Positions 12,301 through 27,300 of a stretch of DNA of 64,000 nt are shown one piece after another. Positions within the stretch are counted from its first letter, which is position 1. Each line of letters opens with the position of its first letter. The notes below the pieces were generated by a model. The model was not told the origin of the DNA. It did no database searches and worked only from the letters and a program-made list of their open reading frames with translations. The DNA comes from Alentia gelatinosa (lineage: Eukaryota > Annelida > Polychaeta > Phyllodocida > Polynoidae): the NCBI GenBank assembly GCA_950022655.1, contig OX465584.1, forward strand, positions 47,598,723 to 47,662,722, read 5' to 3'. A program made the position numbers and the translations under genes.

Positions 12301-15300
12301 AATCCTGTGTGACAACAGTAATGACGTCACATATAAGTGGGCAGGTAGGCTGGAAATCCTGCAGGCAGGTAGATAGGGAGTCCCGCATAACGACAATAAT
12401 GATGTCCCATCTGAGTGGGCAGGTAGACCGGGAATCCCATGTTACAATAGTAATGATGCTACATCTAAGATGATATGTGCAGGCAGGTAGACAATATTAA
12501 TGATATCACATCTGAGATGATATGGGCGGGCAGCTATACAGGTATCCCACATGATGGCAGTAATGACATCACATCTGAGTCAGCGGGAAGACTAAGAGTC
12601 CCGTATGACAACAGAAATGACGTCATATCTGAGTGGGCAGAGAGACAGGGAATCCCATGTTACAACAATAATGATGCCACATCGGAGATGCTATGGGTAG
12701 GCAGGTAGACTGAGTGAGCAGGTAGACAGGAAATTGTACATAGCAGTAATGAAGTCACATCTAAGATGATATGGGCGGGCATGTATAAAGGAATCCAACG
12801 GGACGACAATAATGACGTCACATCTGAGGTGAAGATGCTAACAGCTAGCAGACGACACAGGTGGAAGTCGTCATGGTAACGGTAAACCCCGCGCAATTTA
12901 CACTGACATTTTACAGACAGACGACAACATGTGTATATGCGAACGGCAAAAAATATATATAGTTCAGTATACCTTGTACTGAGTTACCTATGAACCCTAA
13001 TGGATCGACACTCACTATAGAGCAACTGACTAAGAAGTACGTGAGAATTATCATAGTTTTCTACATTTGTATAAATTCGTACCACTGTTTTCTATGGGAT
13101 TCCTCGGAAAAGAGTGCTTTGCGAGAGAAACATGTGATGACATCCCTTTATTTAACAAATATTCAGTTTGCATTTTGTTGTTTGAGGAAATTGACTCCAT
13201 GCTCTTAGTACCCAAACGAGAAAATTGGAAAGTCTCTAACACTTGTTGAGTATTTCCTCAGGAATGTCAGTTGAAGTCAGAAAAAAATGGAAATATTTTG
13301 CATGTGGAATTTACTGCATCAGAGGGATTATGAAATGATAGAATCATGTCAGTATCGGCCATGGCATGGGCTGAGGCTCTGTGCGGAGGTTCAAACCACT
13401 GTTTTATTGGTGTAAGTTAGGCTCAACTACTATCATATTTTACACAAGGAAAAAGAATTTTATATTTCAATTTATTCAAATTAATTTCCAAGGAAAAGTG
13501 GAAAGCTGCCACCTCTATTTCGCTCATTTTGAATAGATACACGATAGTGACTGGGTTCAGATACAAGGGGCCGTATGCTCCAAGGATTGACACATAGAAT
13601 TGCAGTCTACTCCGAGGAGCATACAGCCACTTTTATCTGAAACCAGTCAATATTGTATCTATTACCCACCTTTATCCGACTTGTGGTGCCTCGATATTAG
13701 TTCGCTTTAGTTACGCACTATTTTTTCCATATGCACTGTTTTTCAGTGTTTGCGTTTTATCGCAACCCGGCGCAATACAACAAACCCATCAGTGCCGGTT
13801 ATGTCCATACAGAGTTCCTATAGGCTTACTATCGACACTTTGTATTAGGTGGATAACTTGGATTACCTGCATTCCACCATGGGGCGTCTCATTCGTCAGT
13901 AAACGACAGAACCCCCCTCCCCCCAACTCCCCCAAACAAACATTCCATATAGCAGACGACTTTTGACCCTCACCCACACCGATCTTTCAACCGCGAACGA
14001 GCATGTCACCGATACATCAAGAGAGTTACAAATTCGAACACCGCCTTATTGACTACTAATGATGTATCGGATCCCGTAACACGGAATATGGGGAGGGGTG
14101 AGATGAGGAACATGGTGGAGGGAGGGGGAAGCTGGGAATGTGTGTAATGACTTGTCGCGCCCCGCCCTCTCCATCTCTCCTGCAGCCTGCACCTCGCCCG
14201 CCCAGACTGTGGGAGTGGCCAGACGCCTGTCTGAGGTGTTGAGGGATCACTGTGCGGAGATGGAGGGGTGCCCCCGCCACGTCCGCACCTCTTCTCCCGC
14301 ATAAAACGGTGTTTGTTTGTTTGTGTGTTTTGATTTTACGTCCATTTTTTTTTTTTTTTTTTAGCATCGGCTGTGGTTTATGCCACGTATCATTAATCTT
14401 GATTTTACGTCCAGTCAACCATTATAGGTCCTTTCCAGACTTTCTCAAGGTTCTTTTACACCACTAGGGTGGTGATCGAATCTATGTGTTGAATTCAGGT
14501 AGAAATCTCACCCCTACACATTTACCGAGGTGAGAGTTCTTTTACTTCCCACACCACATAGACATGGTATGAGAAGGATGGCCTTTGTTATAGCAGTAAA
14601 TTTACCACTGCTAGGGGTGGGACTCTAGCTTAAAACGGTGGAAACGATCCTTTATTAGTATTACATGGACACATGGTTAGTGTGTCTGAATGGAATCCGT
14701 TGAGAGATAGTTTGTTCGGAAATATTCAGAGAGATCGTAGGACGAGGTGAATATATTCCGATGGCCAGCGCACTGAGCTTCTGAAGCCTTTTCTTGTCAC
14801 CCTGATAGCAACTCGACCTGACTAATAGTCAGGTACGCGCTGAAATGTCCAACTTTTTACCGTTTACCAACATGACAGAAAGCTCTAGCAACTATTTTAA
14901 AAACACTTAAACCCAGGAGCAGCGTATAACGTGTGTATTTTTTCTGTGTGTATGTGGTATGCTTGTCTGTCTATCGGTGTTCATCGGTCTGTCACTTTTA
15001 CTAAGGATCACAATTTACTGTTGAAAGTTGAGAGATATAAGCAGACATCGCAGCTGTCAGTGGGGTTTACTTTCTAACTGACATTAAGTCAGATCCTATG
15101 CTCATTGCTCAAGTTCCCAGTAATGACAGAATTTTTTTTGTTTATTAGCTATGTCTCTCACGCTGGCGAGTTTTTCACAAGCTGACGAGTTTTTCAGACA
15201 TAGAAATACGGAATGAAAATGCAAGGAAAAACATACGGGACCCAATATCATGCTCCCGACTAGGGTCGGCTTTTTTGTTGATGTTTTCTTATTATTGAAG

Positions 15301-18300
15301 AACTCACCACTCTAGTGAGGCTCCTATGAGGCGAGGAGCTGACATTTACACATCTTCGCTGACTTAATTCAAGCTCCCTGTACTCTTTGACGATACGACA
15401 GAACAAAATTTGCTTTATTTTCCACTGATTTGAAGTTTCACACGGAGAACTGTTCATCACCTTTATCAACTCCATCGTATACAAAATCACCATAGAAAAT
15501 GTATGGGGACAACCAAGTGCCACCCATTATTCTGGATCTCTGGAACCCCTTCCTAGCACGTTGTCTGCTCGGTGGTCTCCAATATGGCAGCGCCCAGCTC
15601 GGAGGCGTCTGTTCTGAAGGGGGTTTATATTACCTTATTCTTGATCTGCGCAATCAAACTCTCCACACCGTTGACCGCAGTACTGTCCAAGCAAATGCGA
15701 GGATACTGCCTAGCGTCAACTACGAGGATAATGCGATCACACAAATCTAGAACAAGGTAATATTGTATTTTATTGTCCAACTTTCAAATTCCTGTAGTAA
15801 TTGTGCCTTGCTATTCACATTGATTAGAAACGCGACGTAGGCACCGTCTATCATTCATACACAGTAGTTCCCAAAGTGCAGCTTCTTTCCGTATTCTCCT
15901 CAGAGATTACGACTGTCCGTAATCTCCTCGGTAGCATTCCCGATACCCTATACGTTGATAACGGCAGGTTCGCATTAGGTGGATGATAACTCGGTGTATG
16001 TGGCGGAGGCGTGTCTGTGTGAACCTGTGTGAACTTGTGAGAACCTGTGAGAACCTCTGACAGCCATCATGGCGGACACCCTCAGTCTGTAGGTGATCGA
16101 TCAGGCTTGTCACCAATCACACAATCAGGTGGGCTGTTCACACCCGCCTCTCTCCTGTTCACCTGTTGTTCACCTGTTGTTCACCTGGTGGCGCTGGCGG
16201 GTGGTCGGTGCTGCTGGTATCCGGCGTTTCTGGTGATGACTGACACAAGCAGACGACCACATCAAACGTCACCAGCGATCGGTTACCTGCCGGTTACCAG
16301 CCGACACAGACGCCGGGGTCAGAGGTCAGGAGGCGCGACACGAGGCGCCCACTAGCGGCCTTCAGCGGAAACACTGCCCCCGGGGCGGGCCTCGTGTTGG
16401 CATGACAACTACAACGCCACCAGGGGTCGCGGTGTGCGAGTGTGGAACTCTGGGACGTGTCGAGATGATTTAACCCCCACCCCTCTCTCCTCCAGGCCAT
16501 TGGGAACTCTCAGTACGGAATGATCCAGTCCCTTCTATACATAATCCGCTGTGCTTTTGTCAGAAAAAAAACTTCCTATCACTGTTTACCAAATATTTTT
16601 CAGGTTGAATTTACTGCATCAGAGGGCCTGAGAAAATATGTTCATTTTACAATTCGGGGACCGTTCTGGATTTATTTCACCCCTTTTACGGACATTAGAA
16701 TAGCATCACAATATCAGAATATTTCAAATTACTTCCGCAAATCCAGTTAGGAAAGGATAAATCTCGATGTTGAATTTTTTTTATGTTATCTGATGGCTAA
16801 ACGTGTGCCAGGGCTGAGATAAATCCCTTTATAGGAAAACTGCAACCTCTGATTTATATTATTCATAAGAGCAAATTACCATATTGTAACATTATAACTT
16901 CGGTATCTAATAGACTACCATTCATGGAATTATACACGATCAAATTACAAATAAATACAGGTATATATGTATTTTTTCCAATGAATCAGGATGTTCCCCT
17001 TTCTGAAAAGAAAATACTTCCATGGACCATTTTAACTTCCGCAAACACAACATAGTGTCCAGTTGCTCAGCCTCAGACTTGAGCACATGGTGGACATTGG
17101 TTGTTGGTGCAGAGACCAGTAAACCAGCCTTACCTCGGCTTCGTGCAGCTGCAGATCCTGTGACTCGATGTTCATGCCTTCTTCTCTGATTGGAAACAGC
17201 CTGAGAAAATACAACCAATACAATTAGTTTAAAGTCTCTAATGACTCAATAATATTGTCTCATGGTCAAAATATTCAAACTTAATCATTACTACATGTAC
17301 ATGGGAAGCCAAGATTTAGCCAATAGTAATTGGGCCTTTTTGTCCCACCTAGACATTGAATGTGAGTATAACTATGTTAGGGGCTTGCTCCACTGGGCCG
17401 ATGGAATGGCCACAATGTCGCCGCACCGCTGTCGTACTGCCTCCGTGTTAACTCGAGTATAGAAATTAGTGTGGTGGAGCAGGTCACTTATTTGTGGTGC
17501 TTTGAAATTCTGTGACTGTCTGATTCAGAAATAGCATTGTGGTTTGTCTTAGATTTGAAAGATTAATGAAAGCAGTCATCTATGAACTATTAACATACCA
17601 TTGAATGTATCCGTGGTGTTGCTCGAGGCGGTCGTAGTCGCCGTACCAGTCATTGAGGATGACCTCTATTAAGGCACCTGTTAACACAATGATAGACATG
17701 TTATTAGCACATACAAACGGCATTCACAAGCAGGTACGCACGTCCAAACGTCTTGCTTGCTTGTTTGTTCGTTTGTTTGTTTGATTTAACGCCCCGTCAA
17801 TCATGACAGGTTCTTTCTCGACTTTCTCAATTTAAGCTTTTTCTCACTGCTTTTACATCACATGGTTGGTGTTGGAATATATGTGATAAATTCAGGTAGA
17901 AATCTCACCCTACATATTTGATGAGGTGAGAGTTCTTTTACTTCCCACACCACATAGACATGGCAAGAAAAGGATTGGACTTGAAATAACAGTAAATCTA
18001 CCACTGCTGGGGATGAATGAGGAAAGTGGCTGCAGTAGGACTTGAAATCACAACCTTGGGAATATGAGCCCAGTGCTCTTAATGGCATATCCTACAATTG
18101 GCAGTGGCGCCACCTGGTGATTTTTAAATATTGACATTTATCCATTCAAATCGGTTGCTTATCCATACCAAATGAGTAATTGAATTGAATTTTGCCTATG
18201 TTGACCTAAAGCAATCAGCACAAAAGGGTGTCCATTGCGCTCATAATATACCATGATAGGCCTTACAATTGACTTGTCAATTCAAATAAAACTTTTCAGT

Positions 18301-21300
18301 GAGAGGTAAGACAGAATCGTAGCAGCGTACCACACTTTGACGATGCATCATTCGATACACATCGATACGCCATGATTGGCTCCCAACACAGAATTGTAAA
18401 TCCGAATCACAGGCCTCCTGATATTCGATTTTATTTAGTGTATTGTGATGAATCGTAGTACATTGGTAGCGGATTCGACCAGGGAAATGTCTCTCACACG
18501 TGAAATACTTAAGGAAGAATTACAGAATTTCGGAATTAGGTAAGACTCACATGTATTCTTCAGATATATCCCTCTGCCCTCGGCATCAGGTCATATCTGA
18601 TCAATAATTTTACAGCACATTTTTTATATACAACGATAGTAAGCCAGTTTCCCTATATTACAGTGTCGCTTAACCCTGCTTTGTACAATAACCCTGAACA
18701 TAAAAGCAAGAGACAGAGCCACCCAACATATCTTAAACTCGACGTAAACTCGACTTGTCTTCGCTGCCCTGCGTTTGTAAACATACTTTCAGAGAAAACA
18801 TGACCCGATATGAAATCGAGGCGCGTCTGAGACGCTGGCCTGTGCCCAGCGTCTGGTAATTGCACGTGACAAGCGGCGAGATTAGACGAGACTTGTGCCA
18901 ATCACTGCCTGCTTATCAATCATATCTGCGCGACGGCCGACGGCGGGAGGGGAAGGACAGGAGGCTTGTGATATGCAGACAGGTACAGATACCCACCTCC
19001 ATGTCTACGTCAGGAGCGTCTACCACGAGCAGACGATCCTAACGGGCCGTCTCACTCTCCAGACATAGGTTTGGTTTCCGTCCGCCCCTGCCTTAAATGC
19101 TTACAAATAGGAATCTTCTACCAATTACACTTTTATCTTGGATATGTTCAGCTTTAAAAATCTACAGGTCAACGTCCTTGATTTCGTAATAATTGAAGAA
19201 AATAATATTTTTCTGTAAGTATCCTATATAAATCCAGCATATGAAAATGGGCCTACCCTACCTATTGGGTTAGGTCAAACTAGAATAAATGTTATATTTT
19301 ACACGGATATCATCAAAATGAATCACGACAATACAGTCTGGACTGAAAAATTTCAATATTCAAAAATCAACAACTAGAGCCACTCAACTGTAGGATTTGC
19401 ATTCAAGATCATAGTCCTTTCTGGAAGTGCGCATGTAATTCGTAATTAAATAAATCATCCCAGAACCAAGGATTGCCTTGATATATACATAATATTACAT
19501 TGTTTTAATCCGACATCAATTTCTTGAAATCTGGCGAAAGAATAAAAAAAAAAGAATATTACATACTGCTAAACTCTCTATGCCATCACTAATTGTATAA
19601 TCTCTGATTGGTTTGAGGGAAAACAGAGATGACCGTGACATATGAAATTGTGATACATACATGTGACGATTAATAACAATGGATATTCTTTCATCAACCC
19701 CTCAAGTTAAATACGCCAATGGAATATGTAGGTGGTCTCTAAAGTACGTAAAAGGCCTAATCTCCTTAGCTTGCAAACAAGTGCCCACTGTGTTGAAAGG
19801 TTTAAATAACTTTGACCATTGACTTGCATTTCCGGTAGAGCTGAAGCATCTCGCTCATAACACGATATTTTTCTCCGAATTTATGAAGTGTTTCAAAAGC
19901 AACCTTTGATCAAAACTCCATACAAATTAATGAGGCTTAACTTCCTGCACTTAAAATGCAAAATAAAATCAGTTCTGCGTTCCTGCATGCCCTTAACATT
20001 TCCTAAAGTCTAATGCTCATTGTCAAAAACAAACAAGCTGTCATGCACAAATAATCCCAGTAGAAAAGGCGCCAAATCATGGCCACCAAAAGTCGTCTGC
20101 TTTTGAGAGATGTTAAATACCCTGTCTGTCTATAGACCGACTTACTGTCAGTGATACTGACACAATGACAGTGTTACTGAATACCTGTCACTGTCGCAAC
20201 ACCTTCACATCTGCTCTTTTCTTGCCCCTCACCTGATGTTTATTTTATTTTACAAAGACACACCCACAAGGCAACGCCCCCGCTGGGTACTCCTCCACAA
20301 AAGCACTGTCCTAGCTATCTTCACCTGTTTGTTGACTAATATTTTTCTTCTAGTTTTCCTAGGTGCCGTCTTGGAACTTTGTTTTTATTTTATTTGCCTG
20401 GCTGGAATGCAACGATTTGGAAGAAATAGAAGTATCCAAAAATATTTCTTGTCACCTGTTAACACCTATCGAAATGAAATACTTCTAATCAAAGTATTCA
20501 AAATAATTCCCCAAAATGGTACTAATATTTTTTAGAAATATTTGTTTTCTTTGATTTTCTTTACAATTGTTATAAAACACAAGGAGGAGGCAACTGAGTG
20601 ATGTTACTGATAAGTTTCAATCCTGTAATAGTTTACTGCTGGCATATATCAATAATCAAAAATAAATCAACCAAAGGAATTATTATATTTCCTCAGATAT
20701 TCTGTTAACATTTCTTAAATCTATTTAGATATTATTGTTTACGTTTGATATATTGATAGAATATTATTTGCCCTCAATTAAAAATGATTATAAACAATAT
20801 CATTGATACAATGGCATCAGGAATTACAATATTTTCTAACCTAAAGGTGGAGGTGTGTGGCAGAGTCCCATTGGTTGGGATGGGTACTAGGGACGATATA
20901 ATACTAAGCGGCGGGCCTATTTTCGTCCAAACCCATATTTGATTATTTGATGACGTTATATGTCACGTCATCCTAGATTCTAATATCTATTTTACCTAAT
21001 AGAATGGAATCATATTACCAAAAAGGTGCTTCAAAAACTTTCTCGAGGCATAATGAGTGAAAAGATTCTTTGATCTTCTAATAGATATTGGCGGTCATTT
21101 TGTTTTTTGTCAGTTAGAAGGCTAGAAATAGATTTTTCAGCTTGGTAAAATTATTTTTCAAAAGCTACACCCAAAAATGTTTCTTACTAAATTTTACTCA
21201 AAAATGACCCTAGAAAGCAAAATAGCTGGTTCTGATTCTAGTCTGTGATAATGGTAAATGTTTTATTATCAGCATAATCTCTGCAAGTTTCATGTTCTTT

Positions 21301-24300
21301 ACCCATTATTTTTGTATATCAAAATGAATGATTACGTAAATATTCCTAAATATTGTATATGATGCCTCAAGGCATCATTCTCCCTACACTGGGGAATGCT
21401 TAAGGCCACCATTTGCTCTGAAATAGTTAATTGAATTAAGTACCACTGATATAAGCTGGGTGAGTTTGGCCTACGTGTTGGAGACTGGGCTCGGTTTGAT
21501 AACTCCTGGCGGTACTCACTTCCCTAGCGGACATTTCAAGTTTGAAGGCCTCTCACCTGAATGTAACTTAATCCCTAGGGGAGGTTATAAACAACCAGAA
21601 AAAGTTTCATGAAAACCAGAATAACATACTTCTGGTATTCCTATGCACATTAGCTTTTCCATCCCCATCCAAACTTTCGTCCCACGCAAAATATCTCTTT
21701 TTGCCTTCAGCAAAGACCTCTGCCAAACAAATACACAGTGCAGCTATTACACTTAGGAATGTTGCTATTGTAGTCAATTCTTCTTCAACTTTACCCTGGA
21801 TATGGAAGAATTTACCAAAGTTTAAATCCCCCATATGTCTGAGACATGAGTTGTCGTGTGTGAATTTTAAGGAGTTCTAGTAAAACAGCAAATATAATTA
21901 CATAGTGATAAATGAGAATGATATGATTTTGAACTTACTAAGGGCATATCTATTTGATACATATTCCCAAAGGACAACAGGAGGTCAAACAAATCAATGA
22001 TCATCAGTTACATTTAAGAAACACAACAGACAGCCTTCATTTTACAAACAGGAGTAGTCTAATTGATAGTTTTTACACTCACACAGAATCCAAGCTGTCA
22101 ACATGAAAGCCAGGTACTCTTTAAGAGGCCGTCTACACTGTAAGGGAACACCTGGAACTGGCACTTTTTCCTCCACGGGGTTAATATGTTTCGTAACAGT
22201 AGCTGGGATGTTTTCTCTAGGACTGGATTTTAGCCGCTTAAAGGTATTTTGGGCATTGAGGGGAGAGTTGAAAAGAAGGTATGGACAGTGTTCTGACTGC
22301 TGTCGACCCTGTGACAGTCAGAGAAGAGTGTCTCTACTGTGAGTGTGGATGTATCACGTTTTCCTCTTCTATCATTCATGTCGACCTGTCTACTGACTCT
22401 ACTGAACCGTTACCCAACAGCCTTAACCCACCCACGCCGGGTGATTCCGCAAGGCATCAACCAGGGTTGGGTTAGGTTTGCTTGATTTCACGTCCAATAA
22501 TAGGCATTACCCAAGACCGTCAGTTGGGGTCATGCAAATAAAGAGAGGAAATATTTTTTTATGTCGAATTTACTGCCTCAGAAAGACCAAGAACTAAACT
22601 ACCAAGAAGCGCAACTCTATGGGACTTCCGGTTATCGGACTGGACAGTGGCGCCTCACAGTGGTTGGCCTGTATGAACTAAATTTGGGGATGCTTAAGAC
22701 TATCAAACATTCTAAAGATATGTAATATTAAAGGTATACCTGAAGTTGTGATGTTGAATCTTGGGAAATCAATACTGCACATACACTCTTTCATCTTTTT
22801 GTTTACAACACTAAGCAACGAACGACACATGATAGTCTAACATGGGCCAGAACCTAGATAATTTCATTTATGGACAGAATCTTCACAATAAAACACACTC
22901 ACATCTGTTTATATCTCTGTTAATGATTATATAACAAGCAGTACTACTAATCTAATGAATAAAATAGAAACTGCTACGAAATTATGTCATTGCCATGGTA
23001 CACTGGCCACCAGAGCAAACGCTTGCTATCCAGGGTTAAATTATGTATGATGTTATTTTCTAGGTCTTTAAAGTATCAAAACATGATATACTTTGAATAT
23101 TACGCACATTCAACAAGTCTCCCGTACCAAATATCATTTAATACAGATCAACCACCATGTGGCGCCACTGTCCATGCAGTGTCACGTCATAACATTGGAG
23201 TTGAGCTTCTTGTTCGTATAGTTCTTTGAGAGAGGCTAAGAAAACATGGAAAACAGATTGTTATTATCCATGGAATGTGCTGGGGTGTATGCGGAGGTTT
23301 AAACCACAGTTTATTGCTCTAAATGAGGCCCAATTTTGTTTGTTTGTTTGGGTAGTTTAACGTCCAATTTGTTCAATTAGACTTAAAAGCCGGATGATGC
23401 CTTGAGGCATCATTTCCCTGGAATCATGAAATTATCATTTTGAAATAGGAAATGATTGATCAATAAGAATGAAATTTCAGCAGTATGTAGGTATAACAAC
23501 ATATCTTAAAATATCAAAAATATTAAGGATCACGTGTCATATCACATGATGAAAAGAATTATGATAATCTAGCAGTATACACAAACACTACTCCCCAGCC
23601 CTATGGACGCTACTCAGCTGCAGGTACCCGGTACGAAAGGCTTAACGGCGTATCAAACAATGTGCCTTAAATATTAAAACCCATCTCATTTTTATGACAG
23701 TTCAATAAGATGATCTCCATGTGTTGTAGAACACATATCTAACATAAAAATTAGGGGTCACAGTACTAGTTTTGATCTAGAGATGATATTAGGATAATAT
23801 TATAATAGAGCATATATAGAATTTTATAATGTTGTGTTTCTTATAGTAAAACACATTTCATTTTCTTCAAACTTTCACAGAATGTTGTAAATAAGTATTA
23901 TTATTTATCCCACCCCAAATATAAAATCCCATATGCTTAACATTGAGATTCCGTATGCCACGCTGACTGGTATACAGAGTTTTATATGCCACTAGTGGCA
24001 TACAGAATATTTATCACGTAATATTCCAAAATCAAGGAGACAGGGAAGGATAAAAGCAAAACCTGATTCGTTTTAATCTTTGCCACCGCATGCCACTCCT
24101 GGAGTTTTGACTCCGGACTTCACTCGGCTTCGCCTCATGAAGTCACTTTGCCAAACTCCAGTCGCGCCATACGGTGGGTAAGATTAAAACTCATCCAGTT
24201 CTATCCTAATACCTGTGGCTGTATCAACTCGTATACTGCCCGCTCCAACCCAAGGCGTATTTATACCGTCATGTCACACCGATCACATGACGAGGTCAAA

Positions 24301-27300
24301 TATCTTAAGTATGTAATGATACAAGGTATATAATAATACAATTTTTTTTGTGTTGTTCTGTCTTTGTGTGTGTTTGTTTGTTAATTTGGTTAGTTTAACG
24401 TCGAATTTGTTCAATTAGACTTACTTTGGTTTACTTTACTCAAATTTGCATATCCTGTTGGAATAACAACGTATGCTGCCTGGTTGATCCAGGCATCTTA
24501 CTTTTCTCAATCATATCTTATCAAAAATCTTACATCCCCTGAGGAAGTCAAGAATTTCTTTCTTGCCAGTGTTATGGAACACAGATCCCCTACACATTTA
24601 CCGAGGTGAGAGTTCTTTTACTTCCCACACCACATAGACATGGTATGAGAAGGATTGGCCTTTGATATAGCAGTAAATCTACCACTGCTGGGGCGTAAAG
24701 GAGAAAAGCGGCTGCAGTGGGACCCGAATCAACAAAGTCCTGTGTCCTCTGTGTTGTCTTGTTGTGTCTCTGGACGATTTTAAGTATTATGATCACATGA
24801 AAGTATCTTTGAGAGTCGGTCTGCTGGGGTGGACAGCAATTACCAATCTGTTCACCCTCTTGGTCGCCTAGCCTCCTCGTGGTGCAGACCAGATATGCTT
24901 GCATGCAAGCATAACAAAAGCGACCGGGTTGGGGAGTTAGCTCAGTGGTAAAGAGCACTGGACTTTGTTTATATGAGTCCCACTGCAGCCACCTTTCTCC
25001 TACACCCCCAGCAGTGGTAGATGTACTGCTATATCAAAGGCCAATCCTTCTCATACCATGTCTATGTGGTGTGGGAAGTAAAAGAACTCTCACCTCGGTA
25101 AAAGAGCCTTGAGAAAATCTGGTAAGGACCTATAATGGTTGACTGGATGTTAAATCAAACCAAACAAACAAACAATCTTTGAGAGTTGGGGGTTACTGTG
25201 TTAGTATCTACTTCAAACTTTCACATGGTAAAAGTGTGTTGTTTACCAACGGCATATGTTCCACTATAACCCATGTTATTTTAGCTGTTTCTGGTAAGTG
25301 ATATTCATTTTGTGCTAGTTATTTGGAGATAAGACTCGAAAGTAGGTGTAAAGAGTGTTTTACCACTATTTGTAACAATTTCCAGTATCAAATCTACTGT
25401 GCACAACATTGGCGATGTTTTCATGGGTGTTAACATCACTTACTCGAAGTAGATATTGGCCATCGAATAAGTGAGATTCAGTGATAAAAACTCAGTGATA
25501 AAAAGTCTTGGATGCTTAATACATCAAGCAAATCAGTCTCCATTGGAGGAATAGTACAAGTCCAGGAAGTATAAGTGTTCACTTCAAGAACTCTTCTCTT
25601 TGTTTGTTTGGGTAGTTTAACGTCCAATTTCTTCAATTAGACTTCTCTGTTTTATGCCAGAGGCCAGTTGAATATTGTAGGCTCATATATGGAGACCCTT
25701 TTCTGTACGCCAAAGAAACTCAGGGACCATGTGGGTCAACTTAATTCAACACTTATGGATGACATTCCCTGGGTTAGGACTGTCTTGGCGAACAAGCTTG
25801 AATATCATTAAACGATAACCCTTGTACAAGGTCTCCTTGTACCCTGTACTAAGGAATAAGGAATTCAACAGAGCCCTGGTTCAGACAAGAAAAACCTCTT
25901 TGCTGCACAGGGGGACAGTCATACTCCTGACATCCTCCTAATGCACCTACCCCTCCCGATTTACTGCGGGCATTCTCACGTCATGGAACCGTCATGTTTA
26001 CGTCAGTCACATGCTTTCCTGTGACGTCAGCTGAAAAGCACAGTCTAGAGCTGTGATTCTTATAGTGTCCACTAGGCGTCGCATCTACAGCTAATTTGCA
26101 TACTCCTCTCGCCCATTACGGGAATATTCCAAGTTTTCAGTCGGGGTGGTGGGAAATGTCTTTGACGGTAATTTTTGTGTGAGTTGTGGTGTTCTGAAGT
26201 TAAAGGTAAAAAGCGAAGAAAAAGACAGTAATAGAAAACACTTAATGGCTGAAATGTGAGACCCCAGTATGAGCAAAGCAAATGGCGTCTGCCAAACAGC
26301 TTGTGTGAGTCTCTGACTGACAGAATGTGGACTTCTCCATCTTTTTCTCGTGTTCTCGTGATATAATGCGAGACTGTCAATGCTAATGGGAATATATAAA
26401 GGAACACCTGACAGCGTAAAACGTTGCTGTCCACTTCAGAAAACATTCAACTGTACATACATAAGTATCTCTGTCTTCTATCTGGTTTGTTATTCAACTG
26501 GGCAATCTACACACTGCATATATTTAGGTCCATAATGGTGCTTTCAGCTTTGCTCACAGATCCACCTGGAACACAGAGCCTTTCACATAGTTAGCAATCG
26601 GCGTGGGAACCCAGTGAATGGTGGCCAACTACAAACAGGTATAAATTCTATCACCCACTGATGTTCACACCACAAAAATGCCACCGCGTGTTCCCGGCAT
26701 GATGCCGTTTGAACACGTTCACTTTCATCCATCTCCAGGTTTGGAGGTTGGCGCTCGCCGCGTCCCCTGGTGTGCGTTGTTAGGGACGCTGAGCCGCAAC
26801 TCACCGGCGCGCCTCCTAGTGGCCGCCAACCGCAACGCGCGCTTGTTTCTGGTGTGTCTCACGTTAAGGTATGAATAGTGGTGGCAGGCTAATAGCGCTG
26901 GTGCTGGCGAATGCTGTTTTAATCTATTTATTCCGTTGGGATAAATGTTCAAGATCATGCGTTGGGAAAAAATAGCTTCGGACACCCGTGAACGTGGTCT
27001 ACAGGGGTGAAAGTTTGGCCTCAATTAAAAAAAAGGAAGTTTAATAATCTGTATAAGGGAGAAAATATATATTTTTCTTTAATTAAACTTTTAGTTTCAG
27101 TATCTGAATATTGATTGATACATTTCCAATATCTTTAGTGTAAAAGACTGACATTCACATAATCGTGTGGGGATTGTTTTATACTAATAATGTATATAAG
27201 AGAGTGGAATACTCCATACTCCTCTCACAGATATGGTTTTATGTTATTTTCATCAAAATCTTGAAATTTAGGAAATCCTTTAACACCCATTTACTTTCAT

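Larger units (their letters stand above)
12851..17133 (-). other. OGFR-like intron 8, right part
   Basis: Contains repeat X (13262-13515), foldback copies D and E, a SINE copy (14310-14640), a GC-rich patch near 16140-16440 with CTCF-like and DR1-like motifs, and otherwise plain AT-rich sequence. No gene is recognised. Confidence 0.5.

Noticed and set aside
11431..12396. 321-codon minus-strand frame
   Set aside because: It is composed of Leu/Pro/Ser/Cys low-complexity translation of purine-rich simple repeats and the 54-bp satellite.
24474..24505. Resemblance to the start of 18S rRNA (CTGGTTGATCC)
   Set aside because: Only about 11 bases match and they form part of a small palindrome; no further rRNA sequence follows.
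24930..25000. tRNA gene (TTAGCTCAGTGGTAAAGAG)
   Set aside because: The anticodon arm and acceptor stem do not form, and the segment recurs within a SINE with target duplications.
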